NCBI GenBank assembly: GCA_024195265.1 | Contig: JAJLRJ010000007.1 | Coordinates: forward strand, 8,301,558 to 8,365,557 | DNA from: Dendrophyllia cribrosa | Taxonomy: Eukaryota > Cnidaria > Anthozoa > Scleractinia > Dendrophylliidae | Direction: 5' to 3' | Length of the DNA: 64,000 nucleotides | Shown: in pieces, positions 11,402 through 20,800 of the stretch | Layout: each line of letters opens with the position of its first letter | How positions within the stretch are numbered: the stretch's first letter is position 1 | Notes under the pieces: generated by a model | Databases searched by the model: none | The model's input: only the letters and a program-made list of their open reading frames with translations | Told to the model about the DNA's origin: nothing | Program-made: the position numbers and the translations under genes

Positions 11402-12436
11402 TCCTCGCTTGACTATCCCTGAGAGAACAGTCTGACTTGACTGTGAGTTTGTGTTGAAAAAAAAGGTATTCACATCTTTTAAAATAGCGAAATATACAGT
11501 GCCATTGCTTTACAAAATAATTATAATAATAAACAGTATTTTCATGTATTATTCTGTTAAGTCCCCGTCAACACTAATCCGTTTTGTCTCCGTCTCCATT
11601 TTGCCGATAACACTGAATATACGTTTTTATTTAAATTCGACTGTCGTCAACACAAAACGGTCTTAAACGGGTTTCCAAAAAAATCCGTTTTCTCTCGATC
11701 CCACGTTAACGGACATGTTTTAAGAAGTCTCTATTTTGGAAACCGTTTTCGAAAGCCTCCGTTTTAGCATCTTAATTGTAATAGTTTTATATTTTATTTC
11801 TTTACTTTGAGGGCCCTCCTGAAATTCAATCTTACGAGTGTTCTTTCGTCTATAAATATTTTCATTATTATTATTATTAGTAGTAGTAGTAGTTATTATT
11901 ATTATCATCATCATCATCATCAACGTTTTCGATGTCAAACGAGAACGCCTTCGTACAAATGCGACGAAACGGTAAAAAAACCCTGAGATAAGGTCCAATT
12001 TTAGCAGCGCTCTTGTTTCCTTTTCCGTAGCCTGTGACCAGGCTCCTTAGTAGGAATGTAGGGTTGACGCGGAATGGGGAGCAGAGCAAGGGAGAGGGGG
12101 AGAACGAAGGGCGTCACGCCTCTCTCTCCCCACGCCGCACAAAGCTCGCTACGCTCGGTAATTGTTTTTAATTTATGCTATGCCCTCACTTAGAAGTCTA
12201 TTCACAGGCTGCTCATGGCATATGCGCCGCTCGCTCGTTTCGCGTTTTCCGCAGTAATGGTTTACCAAGCGAAACGAAAATAAAGCCTGATCGCAGGTCA
12301 TACAAAACGCTGATTGAGAACGCAGCTCTATTGTTTCAGTGTGAAAAGGTGAAAACAGAGGCGATTTTCGGGATTGCTCGACTATCCCTCAGAAACGTAA
12401 GAGACCACTCGTGGTCCGAAAGTTTTTGCTATGTTT
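11402..12436. other. Intergenic with a trinucleotide microsatellite
   Basis: An imperfect trinucleotide array (ATT, AGT and ATC units) lies at about 11863-11922. A low-complexity GAG/CTC-rich stretch lies at about 12075-12130. No gene was recognised. Confidence 0.4.
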
Positions 12437-12875
12437 TTAACCCTTTAACACCGAAGAGTGCCAAAATCATAATTCAAGAAAGAAATCGAAAATTTCATTT
12501 TGTAAAAATTGAAAAAAAAAAAAAAAAAAAAATGGTACTATACAAAAGTACGAAAGCCGAGGAGGGACACTCCCATTTCCGACTTCACTTTTTTTTTTGG
12601 CCATTTCCGACTTCACTTTTTTTTTTGGCCATTTCCGACTTCACTTTTTTTTGGCCATTTCCGACTTCACTTTTTTTTTTCGATTTCCGACTTCACTTTT
12701 TTCCGATTTCTGACTTCAGCATTTTTATTCCGACTTCCGGCACTTTTTTATTCCGACTTCCGACTTCAACATTAAATTCAAACGTCTATTTGGATTAGTA
12801 TAATGTTCATTTTAAAATAAAAAGACTTGAGGGCAGCACGCAGCAACTTGTCTTGTATAACTGAGTTTATTAATC

Positions 12876-12909
12876 GACCGGTTTCGTCTGCTTGTGAGAC
12901 TTCATCAGG
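12876..12909 (-). ncRNA. Hammerhead-ribozyme-like motif (candidate)
   Basis: Read on the minus strand it holds CTGATGA, a GTCT/AGAC stem with a CACAAGC loop, then GAAAC followed by CCGGTC. This is the order of the hammerhead core: CUGAUGA, stem II, GAAA. One extra A lies between CTGATGA and the stem. The very short palindromic CCGG after GAAA fits the minimal stem III of retroelement hammerheads that act as dimers. It was recognised by eye only; no self-cleavage can be claimed. Confidence 0.4.
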
Positions 12910-12940
12910 ATTAAACTACAAGATACATAAATGGAACTTA

Positions 12941-13160
12941 TTTTATACCAAACCTTTGTAGAACAAATCACGTTCCTATTAGGGTGTAAACAACAAAACA
13001 CCCACAAGAAATCCGCACAGGAAATTACTCAAATACTGTGCTACAAAATGTGCAATATTTATGGGGCTCACGGTTTTAGCGCATATTTCTTGTGGGCGTT
13101 TTTGTTGTTCACACCCTATTAGGAACGTGATTTGTACTACAAAGGTTTAGTATAAAATAA
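12941..13160. repeat. MITE-like inverted repeat with about 70-bp arms
   Basis: The left arm (about 12941-13010) and right arm (about 13085-13158) are near-perfect inverted copies. CACGTTCCTATTAGGGTGT and CACAAGAAAT on the left match their complements on the right. The spacer is about 75 bp. It is nested in the spacer of the larger inverted repeat at 12552-14148, so the locus is a hairpin inside a hairpin. Confidence 0.75.
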
Positions 13161-14402
13161 ATTTTGAGTGAAACTTATAAATTTAATCAAAGTTAACGGC
13201 AGAAGTGATAATTTAGGAGGAGAGAAACAAATTTAGCCCTTTGAAATAAATTTTTTCAGTTGAGGTAAAAATGTTCAATTTGCATAATGTAAAAAGTAAT
13301 TTGAAACCTTTCCAGTAACGCATAACGCAGCTATTTCACCCCGCCTATAGTATCTCGCAATCAGACACACGAAAATATGTCCAATTTTTATTCCTACCTA
13401 TCCGAAACATAGAAAAGAAAATTAAATGAAAAGTGATCGCTTTAAGGTTATTTTCGCCCGAGAAACATTCACAAGGGCAAGCGAAACTCGCAAGACACGC
13501 GCATTGTTTACATCTTCTATCGGCGGTGTATTTTGCACCCGAGGCTGTTTTTCCTTCAACTTCACGAAATAAAAATTCATAAAAGGCAAACCACCGAAAG
13601 AAGTGAAATTAATTGGGATTCCTACCACGCTTATATTTCTTCCTTCGCTGTCCAGTGTTCACTTTTTATAAAACAAGCGCTATGTATTCGCTTAATAAAT
13701 TAAATTATTGGGAAAAATCTGAGACCTTTCGGAGTGCACAGCACGGCAGAACTGAAGGATTTTGCCCAATTCCATTTTAAAATGAACATTATATCAATCC
13801 AAATAGACGATTGAATTTGAGGTTGAAGTCGGAAGTCGGAATAAAAAAGTGCCGGAAGTCGAAATAAAAAAAGTGAAGTCGGAAATGGCAAAAAAATTGA
13901 AGTCGGAAATCGAAAAAAAAAGTGAAGTCGGAAATGGCAAAAAGTGGCAAAAAAAGTGAAGTCGGAAATGGCAGAAAAAAAGTGAAGTCGGAAATGGCAA
14001 AAAAAGTGAAGTCGGAAATGGCAAAAAAAAGTGAAGTCGGAAATGGCAAAAAAAGTAAAGTCGGAAATGGCAAAAAAAAAAGTGAAGTCGGAAATGGCAA
14101 ACAAAAAAGTGAAGTCGGAAATGGGAGTGTCCCTCCTCGGCTTTCGTAGCAAAAGTACTGCCGAAGAGATTTTAATTAAATGGTCACACCATAGGATTTC
14201 GTCGACAGACCCAAAAGTTAGAACTACATTACGTGTATCCATAATTGGCCCTAGGAGTGAAAGGGTTAACCAAATGAAAACGGAGACTTTTGAAAACGCA
14301 TTACTGTGGACGGGGCATTTAAATAAGCTTAAGAAAGCGCCATTGTACAGACACAACTCGTCATTGTTTGGAAAGGACGAAAATCACAAAGTTCTACTAA
14401 GC

Positions 14403-15170
14403 TTAGCTACTGAAAACCTCATCATCGCTACTGGACGATCGCTTGAGTCTCGCAGTTCTATAACAAGGTTGATCGTCCTTAAGTAATGGCTTTCCAGTGT
14501 TAACATCGCGAGAAAATTCTTCGTCACAATTACATTTTCTCACGGTACCAGTAACAGCTTGATCCTCGCACTGGCAATTTTCAACATGTGTCTCATTGCA
14601 TTTTAAGCGCGTTTTTCCAAGAAGATGACCGTTTTGTTCATGCTCTCGCGCTAAAGGCGTGTCTTTATACATGTGAACTTCAGCTCTTTGTTTTACGTAG
14701 CCATTAGAGTGGAAAATAGGAGAAATATCATCATTGCTTGATGATTTAACACCGTTTGTAACTGGCACGGACTTGGAACCTTCCGTATCCTCATTGCGCA
14801 TGCCTTGAAGGTGAATAACATCAGATTCTCGTTTCCCGCCAAAATCACACGTATTTCTCTCTGGATTTTCCGCCGGTTTCTCTTCGGAGATACTCGTAAT
14901 TTCTCGGGGTACCGAGTTCTGTTTCCCTTCCTGCGCTTGTAGCCATCCACTCAAAAGAGACATATTCCCATCAGACGGGCCAGGAAACGTGCAGGGCCTT
15001 GTTGGGGATTCAGCCAACAAATTTGGCAGACTACAACTTCTCTTGTCGATAAGATTCTGTCCACTTTCAGTCAACAATGGCAGCGCTACGAGCCCAGGAT
15101 GCAACATACCTCGGTCCAGTCTCACGCTTTCGCCGAATTCGTCGAACTCGTATGACGTCACAGAAATGAC
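14403..15170 (-). CDS. Unrecognised acidic/serine-rich C-terminal exon, about 250 residues
   Basis: An open frame of about 255 codons ends at TAG 14403-14405. It has no ATG near the 5' end. The open frame begins just after a CCCTGAG|AG acceptor-like site near 15172, so it is probably the last coding exon of a spliced gene. The protein is hydrophilic with no membrane segment. It is rich in Ser, Glu, Asp and Asn and ends RLKRSSSSDDEVFSS. A cysteine cluster (CNETHVENCQCEDQ, KCNCDEEF) lies in the C-terminal third. Composition and the unbroken length argue for real coding sequence, and it is free of the repeats around it. It could be a cytoplasmic receptor or transporter tail. No function is claimed. 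Confidence 0.5.
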   Translation of the reverse strand, partial: VISVTSYEFDEFGESVRLDRGMLHPGLVALPLLTESGQNLIDKRSCSLPNLLAESPTRPCTFPGPSDGNMSLLSGWLQAQEGKQNSVPREITSISEEKPAENPERNTCDFGGKRESDVIHLQGMRNEDTEGSKSVPVTNGVKSSSNDDISPIFHSNGYVKQRAEVHMYKDTPLAREHEQNGHLLGKTRLKCNETHVENCQCEDQAVTGTVRKCNCDEEFSRDVNTGKPLLKDDQPCYRTARLKRSSSSDDEVFSS

Positions 15171-15403
15171 GCTCTCTCAGGGTAAGAATGACTGCCTCGT
15201 CCCAAGCTTAGGTCATATCGCGCGGAAAGTTTTAACTGGGGCTTCTTCTTACGGTTAACTGGTGAGAGAGATTGAAAGCAATGTGATCGGTATTGATAAA
15301 TGTTCAAATAAAGTCATGTGTATAAGTAGTAAAAGTCATGTCATGTGTAAAAGTTATATGTAACAGTAAAAAAAGAATGACCTCGCAGTCTGAGGCGTAC
15401 AAA

Positions 15404-15647
15404 TACAGCTATTTCAATTGACGCTGTCGGGTGAAAGCTCAAAGCTCAAAGCCTACAAGTCAAGACCGAACGAGTAAACCAAGCGCCTGTTCCAGGCATG
15501 CAGATAGTTGGGAGTGGTGAAACGAACAGAAACGGGCGAATGAGCGATACGACGAGCGGGGGAAAAACGTTTATTTTGCGCTACTCCCAACTATCTTGGC
15601 TTGAAGCTTTGAGCTTTTATCCGACAACGTTAATTGAAATAGCTGTA
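15404..15647. mobile_element. TA-flanked MITE with about 40-bp TIRs (CAGCTATTTCAATT)
   Basis: The element starts CAGCTATTTCAATTGACG at 15406 and ends in the inverted form CGTTAATTGAAATAGCTG at 15645, with TA on both sides. The TIRs continue inward through GCTCAAAGC/GCTTTGAGC. TA target duplication and a CAG start fit Tc1/mariner-pogo-type MITEs. It is non-coding. Confidence 0.75.
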
Positions 15648-15843
15648 TATGGAACTTGTTGCAACAAAAGGAAAATTGGCGATTCCCAAACAGTAAAGTG
15701 AGCAGTTTATTCACCCTGTTCTACCTAATATCACGAGATATAATTCTACGCGCATTTTGATTGGTCATCACTTATTAGAGTACAGACGCACAAATGACGT
15801 CATGGAGAATTTGTTTTCTCTGTTTCATCCAACATGGCGGACA

Positions 15844-16057
15844 TACAGTACCGGGCAAATGTAAGTTGTCAGTCTCTTTCGAGTCGAGGATCGAGACTCG
15901 ATCCTTGAGACTCGATCCTCGAGACTCGATCCTCGCGAGGATCGAGCATCGAGGATCGAGTTGGGTTTCGAGTCTTTCGAGTCAACCATGGAGACTCGAA
16001 AGAATCGAGAAAGTAATGAGCTTGTCGAGTGTCAACTTACCTTTGCCCGGTACTGTA
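15844..16057. mobile_element. TA-flanked MITE with CAGTACCGGGCAAA ends and palindromic interior
   Basis: CAGTACCGGGCAAATGTAAG at 15846 mirrors CTTACCTTTGCCCGGTACTG ending at 16055, with TA on both sides. The interior repeats ACTCGATCC/GGATCGAG many times around a CGCG centre near 15935. A transcript or single strand could fold into one long hairpin. Pogo/Tigger-type ends are likely. Confidence 0.75.
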
Positions 16058-16239
16058 TGGACTAGATTATTCCGGACAGGGCAGGTGAACGCATCGAAAA
16101 CATGTTTAGCAGAAGCTATTGACAATTATTAAGAAAAAGACGAGACCGAGGTAAAAAGTAGTTTTGTTGAAGGTAAAAATGCCGAAATTAGAAAACAGTC
16201 GTGATCACAGTCGAGTGGTGCGAGGTTGTGCCTAAATAA

Positions 16240-16804
16240 TACCGTCCAGATGGACGTCGGACACCTTGTTGAGACTTATATAACGTAATGTCGACACTCA
16301 ATAAATTTTTAAAGGGGAAGTATCACGGGGATTTGGTGTCATTTTAAAAAGCAAAAAATGATATTGTATGATCAGAAACCGAAAAATAAAGCTCCAGTGG
16401 TGTGATAAATTATCACAAAATATATCAAAACTGTCAATGGTGTCTCTAGTCATTGACGGACTGGATCTCAATGAATTGCAACTTGAAAAAAGTTAGCCTA
16501 ATTTTTTTCAAGTTGCCACATTTTCGTCTCCAAATGGGCCAGAAGTTAACATACCATAATTTGTTCCTCTTGATTTCACTCTTCCCCTTTAAGTGTAAAA
16601 AAGAAAATCTAAAATCCCTACTCAGAATTGAACCTGTGACCTCAGCTAGGCTTAGGCTTACATAGCGTACCATACCACTGTACCACCTAGCTTCTCGGGT
16701 TGCTTAGTCCTAAATTTAACTATATAAACTGCTACCCCTAACCTCAACTGAACACGTTATATGAGTCTCAATAAGGTGTCCGACGTCCTAGCTTCTGGAC
16801 GGTA
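16240..16804. mobile_element. 565-bp element with about 45-bp TIRs (TACCGTCCAGA)
   Basis: The left end TACCGTCCAGATGGACGTCG and the right end CGACGTCC..TCTGGACGGTA are inverted copies. They share GGACACCTTGTTGAGAC/GTCTCAATAAGGTGTCC and TATATAACG/CGTTATATGAG. No transposase is seen. The interior near 16610-16695 has a tRNA-like look (GAACCTGTGACCTC) but no complete A/B box pair. Confidence 0.75.
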
Positions 16805-17814
16805 TGATTTGGGCTTGACCGTGGTACGAGGCTAGTTTTTCTTCCCTGTTATATTGTATAGAACAAATAGATTCCATTTTGCTGCGTTTCGTTGGCCACT
16901 TGTTTCCTTACCACATTTTGACGTCATCTGTGATCTATAAGTGAACAGACGCGCGGCAAAATAGAATCTATTTGTTAAATTGAGCTAAAAGCACCAGCTA
17001 GGCACATAAAGTGGTGATGGACAACAAATAACCTAGAACGAGGCCTTCTGAAACCGTTAAAACTAAACTTGTTTCCTGAGAGGTCCGTCACGGTGATTGA
17101 TGTCAGCGAAAAAATGAAACGTTTCTTCAGTTCTCAACTTGTTATTGAGGGTCCTGAAGGGGTAAAATGGGAACTGGAATTGGCCTGTTTTTGCCCCGGG
17201 AAATGGGATTTGAGTCACTGGGACTGGGATTTGCTCACTGGGAATGGGAAAAAAATGTCGAAATGGGAATGGGCTGTTGTCTTTAAGCATGTCCAGTCAA
17301 TGCTTAACTGGTCTTAACTAGTCTAACTAATTCCCTTAGTTTGGCAAACATCAGAAAACTGTTAAAAGTGCGTATTTTACGCCAATTCTTCTATAGGAAT
17401 ATCAGAATATTTTATTTTTCCCTTGCCTTGCGGTCAACGATATTTGTGTACAGCGGTGCAATCAAGCCAAAAATGCTGAGCATGCATATTTACATGTTAA
17501 AAACAACATGGCGTGATGTCAGACTACCTGCAGGCGACAGGAATGTGAAGTGGCAGGAGAATATCACCTGATATGCGGATGTGAATAGAAAGGAGCTGGT
17601 ATGAAAAACACTGGGATTTTTCCTGAATTCTGCTAGTGGGAATTGGATTTGGACGCTGGGAAATGGGATTTTGAAAAAAATTGGGCTGGGAAATGGGATT
17701 GGTACCCCCCCCCTCCCCCCCTTCAGGACCCTCGTTATTGGAATGCGCAGTCATCAATGAAACCAGAAAAAAGAATACAGGTCAGAGTAAACATAACGTT
17801 ATCTCATTTTGACA
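16805..17814. other. Intergenic, 3' of the membrane-protein gene
   Basis: Contains degenerate GGGAATGGGATT-type words at 17160-17265 and 17635-17700 and a short C run near 17705. No gene was recognised. The 3' UTR of the membrane-protein gene should start at 17814 and run leftward; no clear AATAAA was located. Confidence 0.4.
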
Positions 17815-20800
17815 CTAACAATGTTCTGCTAATCCACCACCAAAGTTAAGGTATGCCTTCAGTGCCACACCAAAGATTGTCGTGTTAACGAGGAGGTTCA
17901 TGATTCCTATAACGAAACAAACAAAACTAATGTAAAATATATAAACTGGAAAGAACATTTTAAAAATTGCTTACTTGGCTTAGCTGTTAGACAATTGCTT
18001 TGGTTTTGCATTGCTACGCTTTGTGATTGGCTAAAAAATCTCGCGCCACTTTCTCGACCAATCAGAAGTAAAACCAAAACCAATCGTGACTTGCTCGCAC
18101 GCGTTTCCCGCCGACATGTAATTGCTTCGAGCTCTGATTGGTTCATTGGATTGTTTACGACTGCTGTGATTGGTCAGAGTAATTACTTTGGTTTTGGTTT
18201 TACGACACTCAAATGAAAACTGCTCTATTAGAGCAGTTTTCAATTGAGTGTCGAAAGTAATTACACATTTGCTTTGGTTTTGCATTGCTACGCTTTGTGA
18301 TTGGCTAAAAAAATCTCGCGCCACTTTCTCGACCAATCAGAAGTAAAACCAAAACCAATCGTGACTTGCTCGCACGCGTTTCCCGCGCTTGGCGCTGCCG
18401 ACATGTAATTGCTTCGAGCTCTGATTGGTTCATTGGATTGTTTACGACTGCTGTGATTGGTCAGAGTAATTACTTGTGTGTTGGTTTTACGACACTCAAA
18501 TGAAAACTGCTCTCATAAGTGTAATTTATTACACAGACAACGTTATACGTTGACGTGACCTGACAGACCTGATGCAGTAGGAAGAAAATCACTTAGGGGA
18601 GCAGGGGTGGTGTAGTGGTGAGAACACTCGCCTCCCACTATTTATTTACTAAAAGTGCTGAAAGCAAAGAAATATTAACTAAACAGACAAAATAACGGAT
18701 AAAATCCTCAAAATTTCACCAGCCGTGAGAGTGGCAGTTTTGATTTCTTGATCGCCTGTCACGAAATCAAATTTGATGAACTGTAATCCACTTCCATCCT
18801 TGTAACTCCTGCCCTTTTCCCCAAAAATATTTATTCAGTTTTGCTCTGTAAATTTTGTTTATCCAATTTAGTTGTATAATTGGTAGCATTTAGCAATATT
18901 ACATGGAAATTAAGTTTGCGAAATTTCGACTGTCCTTTAAACAGATAATTTTATTTCTATTTCAGCATTAAGTCAGGGAATGTAACTTGACTTCATGGAC
19001 ATGTCTAGGTTCATTCATATGCTTCCTAGCTCTGTTGGATTGCACTTTGCTTCAAACTTAATCGACAATGAAGACGAAAAACAACCTTTCATATACAAAT
19101 TTACCTAGGTAGACAAAATGCATGAAAGCTTCAGCGGGTATATCTTTCCCAGTTTTTTCAAACTCTGCACATCCACTGCACTTGCGAGTAGTAAACCTGC
19201 AACGTTTGAAAAAAACAAACAAACAAACAAAGACATAATCAACAAACATTCTTTGTGCCGTTGACACTTGACAAAGTTTTTTTTTTAAAAGTTTCTTGAA
19301 ACTTTCCGATGGCCAGTCATGGCCAGCAATCTCTTGACAGTGGCCAATTTACCCCCCCCCCCCCCCCCCCCCCGGGGGGAGGTACTCCCCCAAAATACCT
19401 ATACGGGTATGTGCCGCCCAACGGGGTCGTGATTTTGGGACTCCTGTTCTAGAACGGGGTATCCATTTTAGAGACGTTTCCTAGAACGGGGTACAATATT
19501 TCGAACGCACGAAAGCTTCAGATTATCAGCAGCCATTTTTTCTAGAACGGGGTATTAAAAATTGACCTATTTCAAGAACGGGGTATCATTTTGAGTGCAA
19601 ATTCTTTCTAAAACGGGGTCCAAATATGGAGACCCGGGCGGCACATACCCACCCAAAATATACCCGAGTACCCCCCCCCCCCCCCCCGGGAATTTACCTT
19701 ATCAACTCAGTTGATATAAATACGATATTTTCGTGTTTCAGCCCCAGTAAACACTGGTCCCGAGGGAAACATTGAATTTTGTTTCCCGAGGGATCAGTCA
19801 TTACGTGATTTGTTATATAGCAACACAAGACATTAAAAAAAAAACACCGTTTGAAAAACGCGCCGAGCACTCGAAGTAAACATCAGTCGCATTATAATCA
19901 TGCCACATCACGGTCTGATCACGTGCGCTAGCGGGCAACAGTGCACTGATAAATTCTGACGTCAAAAATGTTGCCCGTTTGTTGAACATTTGGCTGGAAA
20001 CAGTTTGTTTGTTAGATGTCATTTCGCCGTGAATCAACCAGTAAATGCTCGCGTTGTATTGAGAAAAACTCCAGCTATAAAACAAGTTTAAAGAGAGTTT
20101 TTCAATTGAGTTTCATAGAGCAGTTTTCAATTGAGTGTGGTAAAACCAAAACCAAAGTAATTACTCTGACCAATCACAGCAGTCGTAAACAATCGAATGA
20201 ATCAATCAGAGCTCGAACCAATTACATGTCGGCGGCGCCAAGCGCGGGAAAACACGTGCGAGCAAGTCACGATTGGTTTTGGTTTTACTTCTGATTGGTC
20301 GCGAAAGTAGCGCGAGATTTTTGAGCCAATCACAAAGCGTAGCAATGAAAAATCAAAGCAATTGTGTAATTTCTTTTCACACTCAATTGAAAACTGCTCT
20401 AAAACCAAAACTAAAATGATTACTCTGTCTAATCACAGACGTAGACAATCTAATGAATCAAATGCATTTAGCCGGCGCCAAGCGCGGAAAAACGCGTGCG
20501 AGCACGCCACGATTGGTTTTGGTTTTACTTCTGATTGGTTGAGAAAGTGACGTGATATTTTTTAGCCAATCACAGAGCGCAGCAATGGAAAACCAAAGCA
20601 ATCGCAAAATTACTTTCAACGCTCAATTGAAAACCGCTCTAAGTGTAAATAGTTATAGAAACTTAGAAACACCAACCCATAAAGTTTGTAAAAAAAGTAG
20701 CCGATTCCAGCAACAGTCCAGCTAAGAAACAGTATCATCAACAATCTGTTCTCACGGCGGGTCTAAAACAACAACAACAAAAGAAAACAAGGTTTGTACC

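Larger units (their letters stand above)
12552..14148. repeat. Long inverted repeat of GAAGTCGGAAATGGC minisatellite
   Basis: The left arm (about 12552-12820) carries CCATTTCCGACTTCACTTTTTT units. The right arm (about 13777-14148) carries the complementary units, GAAGTCGGAAATGGCAAAAAA, at least ten times. The arms also match outside the minisatellite. GAAAGCCGAGGAGGGACACT at the outer end of the left arm pairs with AGTGTCCCTCCTCGGCTTTC at the outer end of the right arm, and ATGTTCATTTTAAAAT pairs with ATTTTAAAATGAACAT at the inner end. The spacer is about 950 bp. The phenylalanine-rich and lysine/serine-rich frames over the arms are repeat artefacts. Confidence 0.85.
12437..14270. mobile_element. 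Composite non-autonomous element bounded by AACCCTTTAAC-type ends
   Basis: The left border reads ACCCTTTAACACCGAAGAGTG and the right border reads GGAGTGAAAGGGTTAA. These are inverted relatives of the ends of the smaller element at 23818-24162. The piece at 14150-14250, with AAAGTACTGCCGAAGAGA, TGGTCACACCATAGGATTTC and AAAAGTTAGAAC, matches the internal unit of that element. Between the ends sits a long inverted repeat of minisatellite (12552-14148), which makes this copy about five times longer than the other. Confidence 0.5.

Noticed and set aside
12175..12798. A 207-codon frame on the plus strand
   Set aside because: The last half is translated minisatellite (Phe-rich repeats), the first half has no domain, and the region is a transposable element border.
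13922..14125. CRISPR-like regular repeats
   Set aside because: Units are directly adjacent with no unique spacers, and the context is an animal genome; it is a minisatellite.
13700..14356. Phe-rich minus-strand and Lys/Ser-rich plus-strand frames
   Set aside because: They follow the GAAGTCGGAAATGGC minisatellite in different frames; not genes.
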